NCBI RefSeq assembly: GCF_013912005.1
Contig: NZ_JACESB010000010.1
Span: 27,229 to 91,228 of the forward strand
Length of the DNA: 64,000 bases
Reading direction: 5' to 3'
Origin: Brevundimonas sp.
GTDB lineage: Bacteria; Pseudomonadota; Alphaproteobacteria; Caulobacterales; Caulobacteraceae
Shown: piece by piece, positions 47,166 to 55,743 of the stretch
Numbering within the stretch: position 1 is the first letter of the stretch
Layout: each line of letters starts with the position of its first letter
Made by a program: the position numbers and the translations under genes
The notes under the pieces: model-generated
Seen by the model: only the letters and a program-made list of their open reading frames with translations
Database searches by the model: none
Told to the model about the DNA's origin: nothing

Positions 47166-47235
47166 TCGACCACCTCCTTTCGCTGTTGGAACAGGACGTT
47201 GGAGATGGGCGGCGAGCGCCGGAGTTCAAGCCCCC

Positions 47236-47877
47236 TCAGACCACCTCGTTGAGCAGGGCGTCGCGGTAGTGCGCCACCCAGAGGTTGCGCCGGCGCTTCG
47301 AGCGTTCGGCGTGGTAGATGTGGGCCAGCTCGGCGTAGGAGCGGTCGAAGTCGTCGTTGACGAAGACGTAGTCGAACTCGTCGCAGTGCTCGATCTCGCC
47401 CTTGGCGTTCTGGATGCGGCGCTCGATGACGTCCTCGTGGTCCTGCGAGCGGGTCACCAGGCGGCGGCGGAGCTCCTCGAGGCTGGGCGGCAGGATGAAG
47501 ATCCGGACGGCGTCCTCGGGGCATTTCGCGGCGATGTCGCGGGCGCCCTGCCAGTCGATGTCGAACAGCACGTCGCGGCCCTCGGCGAGGGCCCGGTCGA
47601 TGGGCGCGCGGGGGCTGCCGTAGCGATTGCCGTGCACGTCGGCCCATTCGAGGAAGGCGTCCTCGTCGATCAGGCGCTGGAACTCCTCGTGGGTGACGAA
47701 GTGGTAGTCGCGGTCGGCGACCTCGCCCGGGCGGATCGGGCGGGTGGTCATCGAGATGGACAGCTCCAGCGCGCCATGGTCGGCCATCAACCGCCTGCAA
47801 AGGCTGGTCTTTCCGGCGCCCGACGGGCTGGCGACGATCAGGAGGACGCCGCGGCGCGGCGTGCGTTCATTCGACAT
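47236..47877 (-). CDS. gmk: Guanylate kinase
   Basis: A 213-aa enzyme phosphorylating GMP to GDP. The P-loop is VASPSGAGKTSLCRRL, SMTTRPIRPGEVADRDYHFV is the GMP-binding signature, and EWADVHGNRYGSPR and DIDWQGARDI complete the fold. The start overlaps the yicC stop by 11 bases. It is the last gene of fabF-mltG-yicC-gmk. Confidence 0.96.
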   Translation of the reverse strand: MSNERTPRRGVLLIVASPSGAGKTSLCRRLMADHGALELSISMTTRPIRPGEVADRDYHFVTHEEFQRLIDEDAFLEWADVHGNRYGSPRAPIDRALAEGRDVLFDIDWQGARDIAAKCPEDAVRIFILPPSLEELRRRLVTRSQDHEDVIERRIQNAKGEIEHCDEFDYVFVNDDFDRSYAELAHIYHAERSKRRRNLWVAHYRDALLNEVV

Positions 47878-48751
47878 TCTGGACCTGTTCCCGCAGCTGC
47901 TCGATCACGGCCTTGAGGTCGAGGCCGATTCCGGTGAGCGCGGTGGTAGCCGATTTCGAGCAGAGGGTGTTCGCCTCCCTCATGAATTCCTGCATCAGGA
48001 AGTCGAGTTTCCGCCCGGCGGGGGGTTGCTGCAACAGCGCCCGGGCGGAGGCGAGGTGGGCGGTCAGCCGGTCCAGCTCCTCGCGGACGTCGGCCTTGAT
48101 ACCCAGCACGGAACCCTCGAGAAACACGCGTTCGTCCAGCCCCGGGACGTCGGGCGCCAGCTCGGCCATGCGACGGGCGAAGCGCTCGCGGATGACCTCG
48201 ACCTGGGCGGCGGCCTCGCCCTCGGCGCGGACGACCAGCCCCTCGATCTGGGCGACGAAGGCCTCGATCACCGGCCGGAGCTGGGCCCCCTCGCGGCGGC
48301 GGGACTCGGCGAGGGCGTCGAGCGCCGCCTCGATGGACGCGGCCATGGCGGCCTCCACCGCCGCGCGGGCCTCGGCGTCGTCGGCGTCCTCGGGAGTCTC
48401 CAGCACGCCGCGCAGGGCCAGCAGGCCGTCGGCGGTGGCCGGCGCGGCCCCCTCCCCGGCCAGACGGCGGGCGAGGTCGGCGTAGCGGGCCAGCACGGCC
48501 TCGTTGACCCGGATGGCGGCGGCGGACTCGGCGCGCTTCGCCTGCACCCCGACCGTGACCTGGCCGCGGCTGAGACGCGCCTGCGCCGCCGCCTTGGCCC
48601 GCCGCTCCAGATCGTCGAAGCCGGGCGGGCCGCGGAAGCGGACCTCGAGGCCGCGGCCGTTGACGGAGCGGGCCTCGACCGACCAGCTCCAGTCGCCCGC
48701 GGCGCCGTCGGCGCGGCCGAAGCCGGTCATGCCGGAGAGGGGCTGCGTCAT
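47867..48751 (-). CDS. yicC: YicC/YloC-family endoribonuclease
   Basis: A 294-aa protein. The YicC_N domain begins LSGMTGFGRADG and contains EARSVNGRGLEVRFRGP. The DUF1732 C-terminal domain contains LDFLMQEFMREANTLCSKS, the family's most conserved block. Members in E. coli and Bacillus act on RNA. It overlaps mltG by 4 bases and gmk by 11, within one operon. Confidence 0.94.
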   Translation of the reverse strand: MTQPLSGMTGFGRADGAAGDWSWSVEARSVNGRGLEVRFRGPPGFDDLERRAKAAAQARLSRGQVTVGVQAKRAESAAAIRVNEAVLARYADLARRLAGEGAAPATADGLLALRGVLETPEDADDAEARAAVEAAMAASIEAALDALAESRRREGAQLRPVIEAFVAQIEGLVVRAEGEAAAQVEVIRERFARRMAELAPDVPGLDERVFLEGSVLGIKADVREELDRLTAHLASARALLQQPPAGRKLDFLMQEFMREANTLCSKSATTALTGIGLDLKAVIEQLREQVQNVE

Positions 48752-49911
48752 TGCGCCGGAGCCTGTTGCGGGACGGTGATGACCTTGGCGCCGGGCGGGA
48801 CGTTCACCGCCGGCGGGGCGGCGGCGGCGTCCGGACTGGCGTTGGGCGCGCCGGGGACGGTTCCCGGCGCGGCGGGCGCCGGCGCGCCGGGCGGCAGGCC
48901 GGCCTTGCGCCGCTCGATCTCGCGCCAGCGGGCCACGTTGGCGAGGTGCTCCTCATAGGTGCGGGCGAAGACGTGGCCGCCCGTGCCGTCGGCGACGAAG
49001 AACAGCTCGTCGCTGCGCGGCGGGTTGAGCACGGCGGCGATGGCCGCCTCGCCGGGGTTGGCGATCGGCGTCGGCGGCAGGCCATCGATCTGGTAGGTGT
49101 TCCACTCGGTCGGGCGCTCCAGCTCGGAGCGGCGGATGCCGCGGCCCAGCGGCCGCCCCCGGGTGATGCCGTAGACGATGGTCGGGTCGCTCTCCAGCCG
49201 CATGCCCATGCGCAGCCGGTTGGTGAAGACGGCGGCGACGCGCGGCCGCTCGGACGCCACGCCGGTCTCCTTCTCGACGATGGAGGCGAGGATCACCGCC
49301 TCCTCGGGCGAGGTGACGATGCTGTTGGGGCCGCGCTGGGCCCACAGGCGGGCGAGGTTGCGCTCGTGCGCCACCTGCATGCGCTGCAGCACCGACTCGC
49401 GGCTCTCGCCGCGGGTGATCTCATAGGTCTCGGGCCACAGGGTCCCCTCCTCGGGAACCTCGGCGATCTCGCCGGTCAGGATCGGCTCGGCCATCAGGAT
49501 GTCGACGGCCTGGGCCGAGGACCAGCCCTCCGGCAGGGTCACGAAGTGGCGCACCACCCGGCCCTCGACCAGCAGGACGATGACCGAGCGCAGCGAGGCG
49601 CGCGACGGCACCTCGTACTCGCCGGCCCGCAGCTTGCGGTCGGCCCCGGTCAGGGTCACGGCCGCCTTGAACATGTCGGTCGAGCGGATCACCCCGGCGG
49701 CGCGCAGCTGGGCGGCGATGGCGTTGACCCCGGCCCCGCTGGGCAGGGTGACGATGGTCGTCTCCCCCTCGCGGGCCGCCGGGCCCGGGGCGTAGAAGAC
49801 GCTCCACGCCGCCACCAGGGCGGCGATCAGGAACAGGCTGAAGGTGGCGGTGGCGGCGAGGATCGCCGCCTTGCGTCCGCCCGGCGCGCTCGCCCCCCGG
49901 CGACCGAACAT
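48748..49911 (-). CDS. mltG: Endolytic murein transglycosylase
   Basis: A 387-aa inner-membrane transglycosylase that cleaves nascent glycan strands. A transmembrane helix at about 18-40 is followed by a LysM-like region and the YceG catalytic domain. ILASIVEKETGVASERPRVA contains the catalytic Glu, and NRLRMGMRLESDPTIVYG follows. NTYQIDGLPPTPIANPG is also conserved. A Pro/Ala-rich C-terminal tail of about 60 residues is unusual in length. It begins immediately at the fabF stop. Confidence 0.93.
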   Translation of the reverse strand: MFGRRGASAPGGRKAAILAATATFSLFLIAALVAAWSVFYAPGPAAREGETTIVTLPSGAGVNAIAAQLRAAGVIRSTDMFKAAVTLTGADRKLRAGEYEVPSRASLRSVIVLLVEGRVVRHFVTLPEGWSSAQAVDILMAEPILTGEIAEVPEEGTLWPETYEITRGESRESVLQRMQVAHERNLARLWAQRGPNSIVTSPEEAVILASIVEKETGVASERPRVAAVFTNRLRMGMRLESDPTIVYGITRGRPLGRGIRRSELERPTEWNTYQIDGLPPTPIANPGEAAIAAVLNPPRSDELFFVADGTGGHVFARTYEEHLANVARWREIERRKAGLPPGAPAPAAPGTVPGAPNASPDAAAAPPAVNVPPGAKVITVPQQAPAQ

Positions 49912-51192
49912 TCAGTCCACCTTGCGGAAGATGACGCTGGCGTTGGTGCCGCCAAAGCCGAAGGAGTTGGACATGGCCACGTCGATGGCCATCGGCTCGG
50001 CCTTGCCCGAGATCATGCGCAGCGCCGTCTCGTGCTCGGGGTTGTCGAGGTTGATGGTCGGCGGGGCCAGCTGGTCGCGGATGGCCAGCACGCAGAAGAT
50101 CGCCTCCACCGCCCCGGCGGCGCCGAGCAGGTGGCCGATCATCGACTTGGTCGACGACAGCGCCACATTCTTCGCGTGATCCCCCATCAGCCGTTCGACC
50201 GCCCTGGCCTCGATCCAGTCGGCCATGGTCGAGGTGCCGTGGGCGTTGACGTAGTCGATGTCCGAGACGTCGATGCCGGCCCGTTTGACGGCCATCTGCA
50301 TGGCGCGGTAGCCGCCCTCCCCGTCCTCGGACGGGGCGGTGATGTGGTACGCATCCCCCGACATGCCGTAGCCGATCACCTCGGCGTAGATCTTCGCGCC
50401 TCGGGCTTTGGCGTGCTCGTACTCCTCCAGCACCATGATCCCGGCGCCCTCGCCCATGACGAAGCCGGCGTGGTCCTTGTCATAGGGCCGGCTGGCCTTC
50501 TCCGGCGTGTCGTTGAAGTCGGTGCACAGGGCGCGGCAGGCGAGGAAGCCCGCGATGCCGATGGGCACGATCGAGCTCTCGGCCCCGCCCGCCACCATCA
50601 CCTCGGCGTCGCCCAGGGCGATCATCCGGGCCGCGTCGCCGATGGCGTGGGCGCCGGTGGCGCAGGCGGTGACGACCGAATGGTTCGGCCCCTTGAGCCC
50701 GTGGCGGATCGAGATCTGGCCCGAGGCCAGGTTGATCAGGGCCGAGGGGATGAAGAAGGGGCTGACCCGGCGCGGGCCCTTCTCCTGCAGCTCCAGCGCC
50801 GTGGCGGCGATGGGGCCCAGGCCGCCGATGCCGGAGCCGACCATGACCCCGGTGCGCTCCTTCTCCTCGTCGGTCTCGGGCTTCCAGCCGGCGTCGGCCA
50901 GGGCCTCGTCGGCGGCGGCGATGGCGTAGACGATGAAGTCGTCGACCCGCTTGCGGTCCTTGGCCGACATCACCTTCTCGGGGTCGAACACGCCCGGCGT
51001 CTCGGGCGTCCCGCCGCCGCGGCCGTCGACCTGGGGAATCTCCCCGGCGATGGTGCAGGCGTAGCCCTCGGTGTCGAACGCCGTGATCGGCCCGATCCCC
51101 GACCGCCCCTCCACGATCCCCTTCCAGCTATGCTCCACGCCCCAGCCGAGGGGGGTCAGCAGTCCAAGGCCGGTGACGACGACGCGACGCAT
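49912..51192 (-). CDS. fabF: 3-oxoacyl-ACP synthase II
   Basis: A 426-aa condensing enzyme for fatty acid elongation. The catalytic triad is visible: Cys in VTACATGAHAIG, His in NAHGTSTMADW and His in KSMIGHLLGAAGAVEA. The N-terminus RRVVVTGLGLLTPLG is typical. In most relatives acpP lies directly upstream; here acpP is about 4.3 kb away, separated by accessory DNA. fabF has a 219-base upstream gap of mixed composition, so its promoter may have been changed by the insertion. Confidence 0.96.
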   Translation of the reverse strand: MRRVVVTGLGLLTPLGWGVEHSWKGIVEGRSGIGPITAFDTEGYACTIAGEIPQVDGRGGGTPETPGVFDPEKVMSAKDRKRVDDFIVYAIAAADEALADAGWKPETDEEKERTGVMVGSGIGGLGPIAATALELQEKGPRRVSPFFIPSALINLASGQISIRHGLKGPNHSVVTACATGAHAIGDAARMIALGDAEVMVAGGAESSIVPIGIAGFLACRALCTDFNDTPEKASRPYDKDHAGFVMGEGAGIMVLEEYEHAKARGAKIYAEVIGYGMSGDAYHITAPSEDGEGGYRAMQMAVKRAGIDVSDIDYVNAHGTSTMADWIEARAVERLMGDHAKNVALSSTKSMIGHLLGAAGAVEAIFCVLAIRDQLAPPTINLDNPEHETALRMISGKAEPMAIDVAMSNSFGFGGTNASVIFRKVD

Positions 51193-51411
51193 GCGGCGAT
51201 CCTTTGCGGTGAATCCGCCGGGGAGAATAGGGAAGCGGGGGGCGGAGGGCTAGGCGGGGGCACTACTCGACGGAGAAGAGAACCATAGCGGTTCGCCAGA
51301 TGTCGAAGCCGGCCCAGCGCGAATACCGATGTCGTCCCGCTCAGACGACCTTGCGCCCTTTGGAACAATGCACGAACATCGCCCCTGCCTACAATCTGGA
51401 GGACCGGGTCT

Positions 51412-52044
51412 ATGCGCCCCATAGTCTACCCTGAAACTATCGAACTAATCGTTAGGGAATATGAGGCGACCGACGCGGTTCGGGCAGCGGAAGTCGACTG
51501 GTGGCTAGCTGAAGGACTTCCCTTCAGCGTCGTGATCGAGCGCGTTGGTCGCGCCGATCTGTTTGGAAAACGCCACCCGCACCAGCGCCGGCTGTCGACA
51601 TCGGCCCTGGAAGCCGGGACTGCTGCTTTGCACGCGATTAGCGACAAGCTAAAAAATGCACCGGACTTCTACGAACTTTGGAAGCTCGTACAGAGCGCCT
51701 ACAGACCGATTTATGGTCTAGGCGAACTCGCCGTCTATGACGTGGCGGAGCGCCTGCGCTATCGACTTAGGCTCGAGTCTGCTCATCTTATCTACCTCCA
51801 CGCTGGCGCCCGTGTCGGTGCCCGTCGCCTCGCTGGCGGACGCCTAAAAAGAGAGAGTGCATGGGGCATTCTGCGCCACGAAGTACCTGCGGGCGTCCGG
51901 CACCTTTGCACTCACGAAATCGAAGATATTCTTTGCATCTACAAGGACGAACTGCTGCTTACCCCGCAAGATTTTCGCGCACGGCGAACAGGACGGCCGG
52001 TGCCAAGCTGTGGATCAAAGAGCGAGACCAGATCGATCTGTTAA
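51412..52044 (+). CDS. Hypothetical protein with helix-hairpin-helix-like segment (accessory)
   Basis: A 210-aa protein with clearly lower GC than its neighbours. I do not recognise a named family. IYGLGELAVYDVAERLRYRL at about 103-122 has the G-h-G hairpin pattern of helix-hairpin-helix DNA-binding motifs, followed by YLHAGARVGARRL. A Cys/His pair (RHLCTHEIEDILCIY) lies near the C-terminus. The N-terminal helix region (YEATDAVRAAEVDWWLAEGL) is charged. Similar segments occur in hypothetical proteins of mobile regions. It converges on the GHKL-nuclease gene with six bases between the stops. A DNA-related role is inference. Confidence 0.65.
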   Translation: MRPIVYPETIELIVREYEATDAVRAAEVDWWLAEGLPFSVVIERVGRADLFGKRHPHQRRLSTSALEAGTAALHAISDKLKNAPDFYELWKLVQSAYRPIYGLGELAVYDVAERLRYRLRLESAHLIYLHAGARVGARRLAGGRLKRESAWGILRHEVPAGVRHLCTHEIEDILCIYKDELLLTPQDFRARRTGRPVPSCGSKSETRSIC

Positions 52045-52050
52045 AGCTAA

Positions 52051-54048
52051 TCACATGCCAAGCTTGTGAAAGAAAATCTTGTTTCGCATCTCGGCATCTT
52101 TGAGCAACTTGTCCCAGCTTATCACCTCGATATAGAGGTTGATGTTGCCAAACCACATGAACCAACCCAGACCGTCCGGCATACGAGTGAAGTTCTTTTC
52201 GCGTTCAAGCCAGCGTTCGACCTTTGGCGTGAGATCGCACACTATATAACCGTAGAATGTGGTGCTCTCTGAGACATTGATCTTGCGGCCCGCCGGCGTG
52301 TTGAATTTTTGGTCTCGGAACCCATTCACGTAGCGGACAATCTGCTGGACCGGGTCCTCGGCCGAAGGACCAACGAAATCGTCCCGACCCGGCCGTTTAA
52401 ACTCAAAAATAATGATGGGATTACTGGCTTCGTTGTCACCTCGATAAGCGATCTTTCGGTTGTACACAGCCAAGTCAGCGCGATCAGACCCCGCCCCATT
52501 AACCGGCTTATCGGAGGACAGATAGCTCGTGAAATTTAGTCGCTCATCCAAGATCCACAGGTTGTGCTGATCATATTCTAGGTCGTCGGAATCGCGACGC
52601 CGCGGGATGATTATGTCGTGGACGTCGCCTTCTGCTTGGTGCTTACCAGCATCATTCAGTTCAAGCGACTTGCGGAACAGCTCGAGGACGCATTTCCGCG
52701 TTGAGACGTAGTGAATGAGATCATTCTTGCTGGACTGCGACAGGCTATCGACCAGCCGGGCAACTCTATCACCGAGATTTGCGGTATCAGGGTCGGCGAG
52801 AACCTGCGCAACGTCTCTCCGCACTTTAACGTCTCGATGAAACTTCTCCTTCTGGAGATGAAGCTCTATCTCCTGTGCTGAGGGGTTCATAGAAAGGCCT
52901 GACAAGTCGGCATCATTGACCAGAGTGGTGTGCCAAGGAGCCTCCTCCGTGACGTAGGCTCGAACCCGCTGGGTCTTGCGCTCACGACGCGTCGCGATCT
53001 CCCCACCAACCGTCTCCCGAGCGACCTCCGCCGCCCGCTCCTCGATCTGCGCTTGGCTGATGCCAAGGAAGAGATCGGCGTCACGTCCGAACTCGAAGGT
53101 ACCGCGCTCAAGAGAGACGTTCCTGTCGAGATAGTCGCCATAGACGTAGGCCTTGATAATGAAGTTCCGGCCGCGACCGGCGTCGGGAGCCGGGTCATAG
53201 AAATCCTCGGCAAACTCCGGAATGAAGGCCTGTATGGTCGTGTCGGTTACCTCACGGCGATGGGCAACCAAGGCGATTTTGCTCTTCTGCGAACGGGGCG
53301 AGAAGAACTTGAATACGCGGACGCGAAACGTCTCGACGCCCGCCGTGCCTACAGCTGTGAATTCGGGCGCGACGACCGACAACTCCTCTATCTGGCGGTC
53401 CGCGGTCTTGAGGTAGTCGCTGAGGACGACCTGGGCCTCAGTGTCAGCGTCGCGCACGACGATTCGCGGGCAGGGAGTCTTATCGTCCACTAGGTAAGGC
53501 AGCAGCTTTTCGACAAGGATGCGGGCGATAATGTCCAGGCCCTTGTCGGGAAACTTGCCAGATCGGATTCCGGTTAAGGTGACGGTGGATCCAGTCGGGC
53601 CGGTCGCCACGGGTGCGAGCGTCTCGCCTACTATGATGTCCTTCTCGAAGCCCATCGCGAAGGTCCTGAGACGGAAGTCATCTCCCTCTCGGAACACACT
53701 CTCGATCCGTACATCCGTGAAATATTTCAGGCAGGTGAAACGGCCGAAGCCCTTTCCGCCCTCTGAGGCCTTGTTGTCGGTGAAAAACGTGTCGAAGGCC
53801 TCACGATTGGCGGCATCGAATCCGATCCCGGTGTCGGTCACTGAGAAGCCTTCGACACCCCGGGTGTGCTCGATCAGATCCTCATCGCCCCCGCGAAGGA
53901 CGGTAACCCTAATCTCACCCAGTGTAGCGCCCCCCGCCGCCGCGATGGCTTGGATTCCGTTTACAATGAGCTCAATAACCGGCGTGTAGATCGACGTACT
54001 GCCGGCGCGGATGTTGTCCACGGCGCGCCTGATGTTGACGTTGCTCAT
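52051..54048 (-). CDS. GHKL (Hsp90/MutL-type) ATPase fused to a PD-(D/E)XK-like nuclease domain
   Basis: A 665-aa protein. The N-terminal GHKL ATPase shows the N box (VIELIVNGIQAI; Glu26, Asn30), the G1 box VTDTGIGFD (Asp72) and the G2 lid GGKGFGRF at 97-104, with GSTVTL at about 153-158. The middle (about 230-480) is helical with no recognised fold. The C-terminal region has SDRADLAVYNRK (Asp525) and IIIFEFKRPGRDD (Glu549-x-Lys551), then PVQQIVRYVNGF and YGYIVCDL: the D...ExK and helix-Q layout of PD-(D/E)XK endonucleases. The ATG at 54048 is chosen as homology begins there; the frame upstream is not protein-like. GC is well below neighbours. A solitary ATP-gated nuclease fits a phage-defence gene, but no named system was identified. 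Confidence 0.75.
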   Translation of the reverse strand: MSNVNIRRAVDNIRAGSTSIYTPVIELIVNGIQAIAAAGGATLGEIRVTVLRGGDEDLIEHTRGVEGFSVTDTGIGFDAANREAFDTFFTDNKASEGGKGFGRFTCLKYFTDVRIESVFREGDDFRLRTFAMGFEKDIIVGETLAPVATGPTGSTVTLTGIRSGKFPDKGLDIIARILVEKLLPYLVDDKTPCPRIVVRDADTEAQVVLSDYLKTADRQIEELSVVAPEFTAVGTAGVETFRVRVFKFFSPRSQKSKIALVAHRREVTDTTIQAFIPEFAEDFYDPAPDAGRGRNFIIKAYVYGDYLDRNVSLERGTFEFGRDADLFLGISQAQIEERAAEVARETVGGEIATRRERKTQRVRAYVTEEAPWHTTLVNDADLSGLSMNPSAQEIELHLQKEKFHRDVKVRRDVAQVLADPDTANLGDRVARLVDSLSQSSKNDLIHYVSTRKCVLELFRKSLELNDAGKHQAEGDVHDIIIPRRRDSDDLEYDQHNLWILDERLNFTSYLSSDKPVNGAGSDRADLAVYNRKIAYRGDNEASNPIIIFEFKRPGRDDFVGPSAEDPVQQIVRYVNGFRDQKFNTPAGRKINVSESTTFYGYIVCDLTPKVERWLEREKNFTRMPDGLGWFMWFGNINLYIEVISWDKLLKDAEMRNKIFFHKLGM

Positions 54049-54261
54049 AAGCCTTGAATCCCGCCGGTGCCCCGGATGCTCCGATCCATCACCGTAGTAA
54101 GGGTTGGCCGGGGTGCGCAATGCAGGCCTCGAGCATCGAGGAACAAATGTAGAACATTGATAGCTCGCGGCCGCTCTGAAGTCCATTCGGTTGAACATTG
54201 CCGAACAGGCTCCGACGATTTTGCTGCCACCTCATTTGCGGCGTGCTGTCGGGCCGAGAGC

Positions 54262-54439
54262 GCAAAAAAGCCGCCGCAGCGCCCTCGCGCCACGGCGGCT
54301 CTTTCATAGCCGTCCGACAGGTCGGCCGGGGGCTTGGCCCGCCAGCTTCTCGTCGATGAACTTCACGGCGTCGCCGACCGTCTGGACGGACTCGGCGGCG
54401 TCGTCGGGGATCCCGATGTCGAACTCTTCCTCAAAGGCC
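54262..54439. repeat. Direct repeat copy A: duplicated acpP 3' end plus terminator
   Basis: This 178-base stretch aligns without gaps to 55432-55609, with seven mismatches by my count. It carries the last 35 or so codons of acpP and the downstream terminator. The left boundary is at GCAAAAAAG and the right boundary falls at an abrupt end of similarity inside the acpP codons for AFEEEF, next to the alpha/beta hydrolase stop. Confidence 0.9.
54264..54300 (-). terminator. Terminator copy in the duplicated acpP end
   Basis: A 14-bp stem with GAGG loop and a run of T on the minus strand, identical in the stem to the terminator after intact acpP. It would end transcripts from the alpha/beta hydrolase and insulate the GHKL-nuclease gene. 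Confidence 0.85.
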
Positions 54440-54441
54440 TC
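54304..54441 (-). pseudogene. acpP remnant (3' fragment of acyl carrier protein gene)
   Basis: The frame reads [20 protein letters not shown] then [14 protein letters not shown], the C-terminal half of ACP, with no start and no DSL phosphopantetheine site. The normal TAA stop is changed to CAA, so the frame runs on ten residues to TGA. A few substitutions (Ile for Glu region: EIP to GIP, EHIQ to ESVQ) show it has drifted. It cannot make a functional ACP. Confidence 0.88.
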
Positions 54442-54446
54442 GCCCC

Positions 54447-55289
54447 TCACCCGCCGAAGCAGCTGCGTTCGATGAAGCTCCGCGCCGCGGCCGAGGCCTC
54501 GGAGGGGTTGTGGCCGCCGTCGAACTCGAGGGCGGCGAAGGGGGCGTTGGCGGCGCGCAGGGCCTCGACCAGCGGAACGTAGTGGTCGGCGAACGGCGCG
54601 GCGGGGTCGCGGCGGCCGCCGGCGACGAAGACCGGGCGGTCGGCCAGTTCGGCGGCGCGCCGGGTCAGGCGGTGGGCGTCGGCCGCGTCCACGGCCGCGG
54701 CCATGAAGCCGTCGACTCCCGCCGGTCCAAAGCGGGCGGCCGAGGGGTCGACGGCGAAGCTGTCGAGATCGGTCTTCCACGCCGAGCGGTATTCGGCGTC
54801 GGTGGACCAGCGCGCCGCGATGACCCCCATGTCGGCCGGCACGAGGGCGGCCACGCAGCGCACGCCGGGGTCGCCCGCCGCGGTCTGGAGCGCGACCCAG
54901 CCGCCGTAGCTGACGCCGAGCAGGCCGATGCGGTCCGGGTCGGCGCCGGCCAGACCCTGCCCCTTCAGCCAGGCCACCACCGCCGCCCCGTCCTCGCGCG
55001 AGGCGGCGACGCTGATGGTTCCGCCCGAGGCGCCGGTGCCCCGGTACTGCGGCAGGACGACGGAATAGCCGGCGGCCTGGAGCTCGGTGGCGACGCGCGG
55101 GATGTTCGGGCCCGCCGGGAAGCCGTTGAACAGCACGATCACCGGGCGCGCGCCCTCGCCCGCCCCGTCGAGAACCCGCGCCGCCAGGGCGTCGCCGCCG
55201 GACGGAATGGACACGTCGCGCGGCGGCGTCTGGGCGACGGCGGCGGCGGGAAGGGCCAGAAGGGCGACGGCGCAGGCGAGGGACTTCAT
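54447..55289 (-). CDS. Exported alpha/beta hydrolase
   Basis: A 280-aa alpha/beta hydrolase. A signal peptide ([17 protein letters not shown], cleaved near residue 20) directs it to the periplasm. [12 protein letters not shown] is the nucleophile elbow GxSxG with Ser at about 128. Asp is likely in [15 protein letters not shown] and His in [10 protein letters not shown]. It resembles dienelactone-hydrolase/peptidase-type members; substrate unknown. The ATG at 55289 is favoured because the signal peptide begins there. Its stop is immediately next to the acpP remnant, and its upstream side borders the terminator of intact acpP, so it is flanked by the two repeat copies. Confidence 0.83.
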   Translation of the reverse strand: MKSLACAVALLALPAAAVAQTPPRDVSIPSGGDALAARVLDGAGEGARPVIVLFNGFPAGPNIPRVATELQAAGYSVVLPQYRGTGASGGTISVAASREDGAAVVAWLKGQGLAGADPDRIGLLGVSYGGWVALQTAAGDPGVRCVAALVPADMGVIAARWSTDAEYRSAWKTDLDSFAVDPSAARFGPAGVDGFMAAAVDAADAHRLTRRAAELADRPVFVAGGRRDPAAPFADHYVPLVEALRAANAPFAALEFDGGHNPSEASAAARSFIERSCFGG

Positions 55290-55431
55290 GAGAGGCTTCC
55301 GAAAGCGGCCGGTCCGACCATCGAACCGGCCTGCCCTCCGTCGCACACCCGACCCGCGGATCACGCTTAAGCTTTTGTCATGACGGCGAATTCACCCGTG
55401 AGGCCGCGCGGCGGACCGGAGAGATGCGCAG

Positions 55432-55609
55432 GCAAAAAAGCCGCCGCAGCGCCCTCGCGCCACGGCGGCTCCTTCATAGCCGTCCGACAGGTCGGCCGGG
55501 GGCTTAGCCCGCCAGCTTCTCGTCGATGAACTTCACGGCGTCGCCGACCGTCTGGATGTGCTCGGCGGCGTCGTCGGGGATCTCGATGTCGAACTCTTCC
55601 TCGAAGGCC
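55432..55609. repeat. Direct repeat copy B: 3' end of intact acpP plus terminator
   Basis: The counterpart of 54262-54439, offset by exactly 1170 bases with no insertions or deletions. It covers the C-terminal part of acpP and its terminator. Confidence 0.9.
55434..55470 (-). terminator. Intrinsic terminator after acpP
   Basis: On the minus strand AGCCGCCGTGGCGC-GAGG-GCGCTGCGGCGGCT pairs along 14 bp (two G-T) and is followed by six T. A strong terminator that would isolate acpP from fabF. Confidence 0.88.
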
Positions 55610-55743
55610 ATGACCAGTTCGACGTTGTCGAGCGAGTCGGCGCCGAGGTCGTCGATGAAGCTGGCCTTTTCGGTGACCTTGTCCGGATCGGCGTCCAGGT
55701 GGTCGATCACGATCTTGCGGACGCGTTCCAGGGTGTCGGACAT
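55504..55743 (-). CDS. acpP: Acyl carrier protein
   Basis: A 79-aa acidic helical protein carrying fatty acyl chains on phosphopantetheine. [20 protein letters not shown] has the DSL serine at residue 37 that is modified. The C-terminus [16 protein letters not shown] is typical. It is intact and expressed toward fabF, but separated from it by a terminator, an alpha/beta hydrolase, an acpP remnant and two accessory genes, unlike the usual adjacent acpP-fabF order. Confidence 0.97.
   Translation of the reverse strand: MSDTLERVRKIVIDHLDADPDKVTEKASFIDDLGADSLDNVELVMAFEEEFDIEIPDDAAEHIQTVGDAVKFIDEKLAG

Noticed and set aside
53519-53989. Plus-strand open frame opposite the GHKL ATPase
   Set aside because: Ser/Pro-rich shadow on the opposite strand of well-supported ATPase motifs; no RBS.
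54304-54780. 158-codon minus-strand frame containing ACP-like residues at its end
   Set aside because: The upstream part is the antisense-free shadow of the alpha/beta hydrolase in another frame; only the acpP remnant is meaningful.
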